Part shown: positions 36,680-41,691 of the stretch, in pieces
How the letters are laid out: every line of letters begins with the position of its first letter
Position numbering within the stretch: the first letter of the stretch is position 1
NCBI RefSeq assembly: GCF_030056665.1
Contig: NZ_JASHIG010000050.1
DNA: 41,691 nucleotides
Direction: 5' to 3' (one strand)
Source: Flectobacillus roseus
GTDB lineage: Bacteria > Bacteroidota > Bacteroidia > Cytophagales > Spirosomataceae
The notes under the pieces: model-generated
What the model saw: the letters and a program-made list of their open reading frames with translations, nothing else
The model's database searches: none
What the model was told of the DNA's origin: nothing
Translations under genes and position numbers: made by a program

Positions 36680-39600
36680 ATGAATTCAACAATTACATTT
36701 TCCCACGCCATGCGGAAATTGTTTGGAGCATCGAATGTATTCACTGAATGCCTTAGCTATTTGGGAAATATCCTTACTAATAGGATATTCGCTTTTGTTA
36801 GTTTTCAGTTTGCATTGGTCTTCTTTGTTTCGCCTGTTTTAGGACAAAACTGTACAGATTTGTTCTTACTTAACAGCTACGACGGAAAGGTTTATTCTAT
36901 TTCTGCTCTTGATGGTTCTAAGACGTTAGTCACGACCATGACGACAGGAAAGAGTAACTTGGCCGTTGGCCCGGATGCTTCAAGCCTTAGCTCTACGGTG
37001 TTTGTTTCTTCTGAAACAACGTCTGGTTCGACGGTCTTCAAGAACAACACTAGTACAGGCATAACACTGCCACTTGCTTTGGGAGGTTTAACCACCAATC
37101 CTCTTACTACAGGAGCAAATGCTGGTTACGTGTATGGTATGACTTCCGATAGACATTTAGTAAAAGTGTATCCTTCGCCATCATCGGATTTGGGGGTGGT
37201 TACAGGAGATGCTACTTGGACTGGAGGTACTATTTCCAATGATGCGTTTTTTGACAATACTGGTAAAATGTATGTGCCAGTCAAAAATGGAACTGCTAGT
37301 TATTTGTATTCAATTAACTTGTCTACTAAAGTAGCTTCTCAGGTAATTCAGTTGAGTGGTAGTATCCCTGCAAACTTTCAAGGGATTGCTTTTTACAACG
37401 GGATGATTTATGCTACAGAAATTGTAACTAATGCGGTTTTATTGGTGACCTATGTTAATGCTAGAATTTACGAAATTAATCCTAACACTGGGCAAGGTAC
37501 AGTAAAGACCAATGTTCAGCTCGCTTCGTTTTTGGGCTCTGCACCAAATATCAATCTTGATTTAGCTTCTTGTCAATCTTATACTCCTATTACGGCTCCG
37601 AGTTGTAATGAACTTTTTGGAGTTGTTGCAGGTAATCACTCAATTTACCGTATAGACTTAACTACTTTGGCAACTACTCTTGTTGCACAAGGTAATCAAA
37701 CAAACCAAGGTAATATGGCTTTTGGTCCTATTCCTGGTAATTTGAATCAAAACCGATTTGTTACATCTGTTAATAACGCTAGTGGTACTATTTATACAGC
37801 GCCTGCTCAGTCTACAACTGCAACGCTAAACTCTACAGGTAACACAATTGCTTCGCCAATTGGTTTGGGTACAGATCCATCCTCAGGTGTTGTTTATGGT
37901 ATTGCCCTGAAACAACTAACGAAGTGGACTGGTTCTGGAAATGGCGTTGATGTAGGGCCAATTACTGGAGACGCTACGTGGATAAACGGAACGACGCTCA
38001 ATGATATTGCTGTAGATGCTAGTGGTAACCTTTATTGTATTTTAATGGAAAATACAGCTTCGCATCTTTACAGAATTAATCCTACAACTTTAGTCGCTAC
38101 AAAAGTAGTTACTGCTTCAGGGGCTTTTCCTACAATGGGTAATGGTGCAGTTGGTAATGGTTTAGCATACCTTGGTGATTTCTTCTATTATTCTCGTATA
38201 AATGGTTCTAATACCGATTTATGGAGAATTAATGCTTCAACAGGCGTATCTACTTATGTTGGTTCTGTCAATGGAGTAACGCTAGGCGATTTAGGCTCTT
38301 GTGCTACAGTAACTAACGTACCTGCTACTTTCTCATTTAACTGTTCGGCTCCATCAGCAGGATTAGTAGGAACTCCTTTATATGCTAATGGTACAGCTGG
38401 GCAAACATCTACTTTACGAGTTCCAATTAGTAATGCAGTCAACGGTCAAGCTTCACTTACCGTAACCATATCTGGTGCTGGTATCGTTTCGACTCCATCG
38501 CCTTTCACGACTACTATTGCACAAGGTGAAACATTTGTTGATATTCCTATTACTTATGATGGTAGTGGTGCGACTGGTACAAGAACTTTAACAATTACCT
38601 CTCCAAATGCTACAGGAACTTGTTCTATTACTATTGCTGTGTCATCCGATGATGCCGATGGTGATGGTGTAACAGATGGTCAGGAAGGTTTAGATGGTAC
38701 AGATCCTTTGGATGCTTGCTCGTTTGTTTTAGCGAGCCAAACAAGAACTCCTTCTTCAAGTTGGAATACTTCTGACTGTGATGGTGATGGTATCAGTAAC
38801 TCAACAGAAAAAACAAATGGAACCAATCCTTTAGATCCATGTGATCCTGCTTTGGCTGTTCCAGTAATAAGCTCTTCAAGCTTATTAAATGTGTGTCCTG
38901 CAACAACGGTAAATTTGAATAGTGCAGTAACTGGCGCAATTCCATCGGGGTCTACTTTAGTATGGTTTACAAACAATGCACATACTGGTACTGCTTATGC
39001 AACGCCTACGGCAGCTACCAATGGTACCTATTATGCATTTCATTATAACGCCACTACAGGTTGCTACAGTGCTGCTTCAAACTCAGTAGATGTATTTATA
39101 ACGTCTTGTACTGGAACGGGTGCAACGGGTGGACCTTGTAATACAAAGTCTCCTTGGACCAACTCGCTTTACACAAACTTATCTGCTAGTAGATCTACTG
39201 GAGGTCTTTGTTTACCAATAATTTCAGGTAATAACTCCAACTTAGTAGACGCTGACTTGACCAATAATGTTAGCTTTAACTTAACTGGTTTAGGATGTAA
39301 TATTACTATTGCTGTAAAAGATAATGATGCAGCGGATACGTATCCAGCAGGATATTATGCAGGTTTCAAAATCGGATCAGCTAACTTGATTAGTGGCAGT
39401 ATCGCATCGAGTGTAAGAATTGAGACTTATAATAATGGTGCTTTTGTTGAAGGTAAAGACGTTGTAACTAGTTTGATCGGTATCGAGTCTAGTTTACTCG
39501 ACGGTTCAGGTTTAGCAACAGTAGGTTTTGTAACAACAGCAGCATTTGATGAGATTCGTATTAAATACACAACATTGGTTGGTGCATTATTCTCAGGACA

Positions 39601-41691
39601 GGTTTATTATCCTGTAATTGAAAAATTCTGCGCACCAACAGCTTTGACTTGTAACACACAGACCATCCTTTCTAATACAACTTATCCTGTTGTGATTAAT
39701 GATGCTAATACAGGTATTTCAGGATTGGCGTGTGTAGGTTGTTCTATTAACAATTCTGAAAACTTAATTACTTCAAGCACTTCAGATTTTGCTACTATTA
39801 CAATGGCCGCGGCACTTGGTAGTACTTCTTCTATTTCTGTAAAAGATGTATTGACTACTTATACTGCTGGTTCATTCGCAGGTTTTAATATTGCAAACAC
39901 GAGTTTGATCAATGCCAACTTGCTTTCGGGTATTACTATCAAGACTTATAAAGCTGGAGTATTACAGGAAACATCAACAACAGGAACTTTACTTTCAGTA
40001 AACTCTTCTTTGTTGACAGGTTCAGGAAATCAATTGGTAGGTTTTGTGACAACAAAAGACTTTGATGAAGTACAATTCCAAATAACCAACTTATTGGGTA
40101 TTATCAGTACTACGAATGTTTACAATCTAGTAGTACAAAAATTGTGTGCTGGTCCTGCATTGACTTGTGGTGATACCTATCTTGTATCTCCTACTTATCC
40201 AGCAGTATTGAATGGAAGTTTGACAGGTATCAGTGGTGCAGCATGTGTGGCTTGTGCAGTAAATAATACAGCCAATGTGTTAGATGTAAGTACTTCAAAC
40301 TATGCTGACATTATTTTGACGGCTGGAATTCTCAGTAGTGGATCTATTTCAGTAAAAGATGCAGTGACAACTTATCCTGCTGGAACTTTTGCTGGTTATG
40401 ATGTTGAAAACAGCAGTCTATTAGGAGCTAGCTTGTTTAATAACGCTACCATAACAACCTATTTGAATGGTGTGGCTCAAGAAAGTAATGCAGGTGGTTT
40501 GATTTCACTAACACTATTGAGTTCTACTCGTCAGGTGATAGGCTTTAAAACTACCAAACCATTTAATGAGGTTCGTATCTCAATTGCTAACCTTGTGGGG
40601 GTAAACGTAGGAACCACACGTGTTTATGGTGTTGTATTGCGTTCTGCAACAACTGCTGGCTTTACAGCTCCAACTTTATCTGGAGGAGGCACTACTGCTG
40701 CAATTGCTAACATTTGTCCAGCTGCAACAGCTAACCTAAACAGTGCTGTAACAAGTACTACTCCAGTAGGTTCGACTTTGGTTTGGTTTACTAATAACGC
40801 TCATACAGGTACAGCACTAAGTACTCCTGGTACAGCTGGAGCAGGTACTTATTACGCCTTCTATTATGATGCAACTGCTAACTGCTACAGCCCTGCTTCT
40901 GGAGCTGTTACCGTAACAATCAACGTTTGTGATAGTGATGGTGATGGTGACTTAGATAGTACAGACCCTGCACCAAATGACCCATGTGTATGGAGCGTAA
41001 ACCAAGTGTTGGCTAATACTACCACAGCTTGGCGTAATGCAGACTGTGATGGCGATGGTGTGAAAAACTATGATGAAGCTACTGGTCCAGATGGAAATCC
41101 TGCGACTACAGCAGATAATACGGATCCTAAAAGTGCTTGTAGTTTAAATCTCACTCAAGTAACATTAGTAGCAACCAGCACAGGTGATTGCGATGGTGAT
41201 GGTGTAACAAACAAAGACGAAATTAATGGTTTAGATAGAAATCCTGCGACTACAGCAGATAATACCAATCCATTAGATCCTTGTAGTTATAATGTTGCTG
41301 ATCAAGTATTTGCTAATACTACAACTACTTGGAAGAATGCAGACTGTGATAAAGATGGTAATCCAAATGGTACTGATCCTAATCCAAAAGTTGCAACTGC
41401 AAATGCTGATATGCTAACAGCTCCGTTTGGTGTACCAAGTATTGTTAATGTCTTGGCAAACGACGATTTCTTACCTGGCTTAAGTACTTCAATTGCTAAA
41501 ACAGGAGGAACAGCCTTGGGTACGTATTCTTTCAATAACGTTACGGGAGTATTGACTTACAGTCCAGCACCAACAGAGCCAGGGACGAATGTTACCATCA
41601 TTTACCAAGTATGTAATACAGCGGTGACACCACAAGTATGTGCGAGTGCAACGGTGACGATTAGTGTACCTGCTGCAGGCGACTTGGATGG
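36680..41691 (+). CDS. Giant secreted adhesin with TSP3 calcium repeats (3' end outside window)
   Basis: ATG at 36680; open for 1,670 codons to the edge. A long signal peptide (FAFVSFQFALVFFVSPVLG, cleavage before QN, about 55/56) starts the protein. Residues ~56-545 form two similar halves of a beta-propeller-like domain (LLNSYDGKVYSISALDG, ITGDATW repeats). Thrombospondin-3 repeats (DADGDGVTDGQEG, DCDGDGISNST) lie at ~657-725. An Ig-like domain (VCPATTVNLNSAV, LVWFTNNAHTGT) is at ~735-810 and again at ~1337-1415. Three ~170-residue repeats (GFVTTxxFDEV pattern) occupy ~815-1327. More TSP3 repeats follow to ~1560, then an ANDDF-type domain. In Bacteroidota such proteins are secreted, usually by type IX secretion; the tag would be at the missing C-terminus. 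Confidence 0.9.
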   Translation, partial: MNSTITFSHAMRKLFGASNVFTECLSYLGNILTNRIFAFVSFQFALVFFVSPVLGQNCTDLFLLNSYDGKVYSISALDGSKTLVTTMTTGKSNLAVGPDASSLSSTVFVSSETTSGSTVFKNNTSTGITLPLALGGLTTNPLTTGANAGYVYGMTSDRHLVKVYPSPSSDLGVVTGDATWTGGTISNDAFFDNTGKMYVPVKNGTASYLYSINLSTKVASQVIQLSGSIPANFQGIAFYNGMIYATEIVTNAVLLVTYVNARIYEINPNTGQGTVKTNVQLASFLGSAPNINLDLASCQSYTPITAPSCNELFGVVAGNHSIYRIDLTTLATTLVAQGNQTNQGNMAFGPIPGNLNQNRFVTSVNNASGTIYTAPAQSTTATLNSTGNTIASPIGLGTDPSSGVVYGIALKQLTKWTGSGNGVDVGPITGDATWINGTTLNDIAVDASGNLYCILMENTASHLYRINPTTLVATKVVTASGAFPTMGNGAVGNGLAYLGDFFYYSRINGSNTDLWRINASTGVSTYVGSVNGVTLGDLGSCATVTNVPATFSFNCSAPSAGLVGTPLYANGTAGQTSTLRVPISNAVNGQASLTVTISGAGIVSTPSPFTTTIAQGETFVDIPITYDGSGATGTRTLTITSPNATGTCSITIAVSSDDADGDGVTDGQEGLDGTDPLDACSFVLASQTRTPSSSWNTSDCDGDGISNSTEKTNGTNPLDPCDPALAVPVISSSSLLNVCPATTVNLNSAVTGAIPSGSTLVWFTNNAHTGTAYATPTAATNGTYYAFHYNATTGCYSAASNSVDVFITSCTGTGATGGPCNTKSPWTNSLYTNLSASRSTGGLCLPIISGNNSNLVDADLTNNVSFNLTGLGCNITIAVKDNDAADTYPAGYYAGFKIGSANLISGSIASSVRIETYNNGAFVEGKDVVTSLIGIESSLLDGSGLATVGFVTTAAFDEIRIKYTTLVGALFSGQVYYPVIEKFCAPTALTCNTQTILSNTTYPVVINDANTGISGLACVGCSINNSENLITSSTSDFATITMAAALGSTSSISVKDVLTTYTAGSFAGFNIANTSLINANLLSGITIKTYKAGVLQETSTTGTLLSVNSSLLTGSGNQLVGFVTTKDFDEVQFQITNLLGIISTTNVYNLVVQKLCAGPALTCGDTYLVSPTYPAVLNGSLTGISGAACVACAVNNTANVLDVSTSNYADIILTAGILSSGSISVKDAVTTYPAGTFAGYDVENSSLLGASLFNNATITTYLNGVAQESNAGGLISLTLLSSTRQVIGFKTTKPFNEVRISIANLVGVNVGTTRVYGVVLRSATTAGFTAPTLSGGGTTAAIANICPAATANLNSAVTSTTPVGSTLVWFTNNAHTGTALSTPGTAGAGTYYAFYYDATANCYSPASGAVTVTINVCDSDGDGDLDSTDPAPNDPCVWSVNQVLANTTTAWRNADCDGDGVKNYDEATGPDGNPATTADNTDPKSACSLNLTQVTLVATSTGDCDGDGVTNKDEINGLDRNPATTADNTNPLDPCSYNVADQVFANTTTTWKNADCDKDGNPNGTDPNPKVATANADMLTAPFGVPSIVNVLANDDFLPGLSTSIAKTGGTALGTYSFNNVTGVLTYSPAPTEPGTNVTIIYQVCNTAVTPQVCASATVTISVPAAGDLD

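Noticed and set aside
36892..41535. Several minus-strand frames across the adhesin gene
   Set aside because: All are shadows of one continuous plus-strand frame with clear domains.

Overview
The window is low-GC DNA of a Bacteroidota bacterium, probably a Cytophagales-type relative. This rests on the integrase subfamily, promoter-like TAnnTTTG boxes, a DUF3127-type single-strand-binding protein, a LytTR response regulator and a giant secreted adhesin with thrombospondin-3 calcium repeats. No database search was possible, so family names are by eye.

Two related mobile elements appear to sit in tandem. Element A runs from the left edge (it continues outside) to a 14-bp repeat CCATGCTGGTCCAC at 16956-16969. 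Element B lies between that copy and a second one at 34846-34859 (17.89 kb offset). Each ends on the right with a plus-strand helix-turn-helix gene just before the repeat; B has a tyrosine integrase just inside its left end. A and B share a coiled-coil protein family (12014-12322 and 30604-30894) and perhaps a small divergent regulator (3422-3607 and 29069-29302). Both carry clusters of short palindromes.

Element A, read from right to left: divergent repressor region; an initiator-type tRNA-fMet gene; four tiny single-membrane-span peptides; a row of hairpins and a tRNA-like fold; a winged-helix replication-type protein; small regulatory and accessory genes; a GNAT gene with a 59-aa partner; a cargo island (Fic, RraB-TPR lipoprotein, NucS-like nuclease, HEPN/Toprim protein, one unknown) bracketed by two diverged copies of a small regulator gene; then an operon that ends at the window edge in a P-loop ATPase.

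Element B looks like a temperate tailless virus: integrase, HUH rolling-circle Rep, SSB-like protein, and a tight minus-strand operon (28884 down to 18516) of single-span membrane proteins, a very basic 59-aa protein, two peptidoglycan-cleaving enzymes, a JAMM protease, a beta-helix spike and its likely anchor. It has no terminase, portal, tail or recognisable packaging ATPase. A secreted metallopeptidase is probably lysogenic cargo.

Right of 34859 is host DNA: a LytTR response regulator, about 1 kb without genes, and the 5' 5 kb of the adhesin gene.
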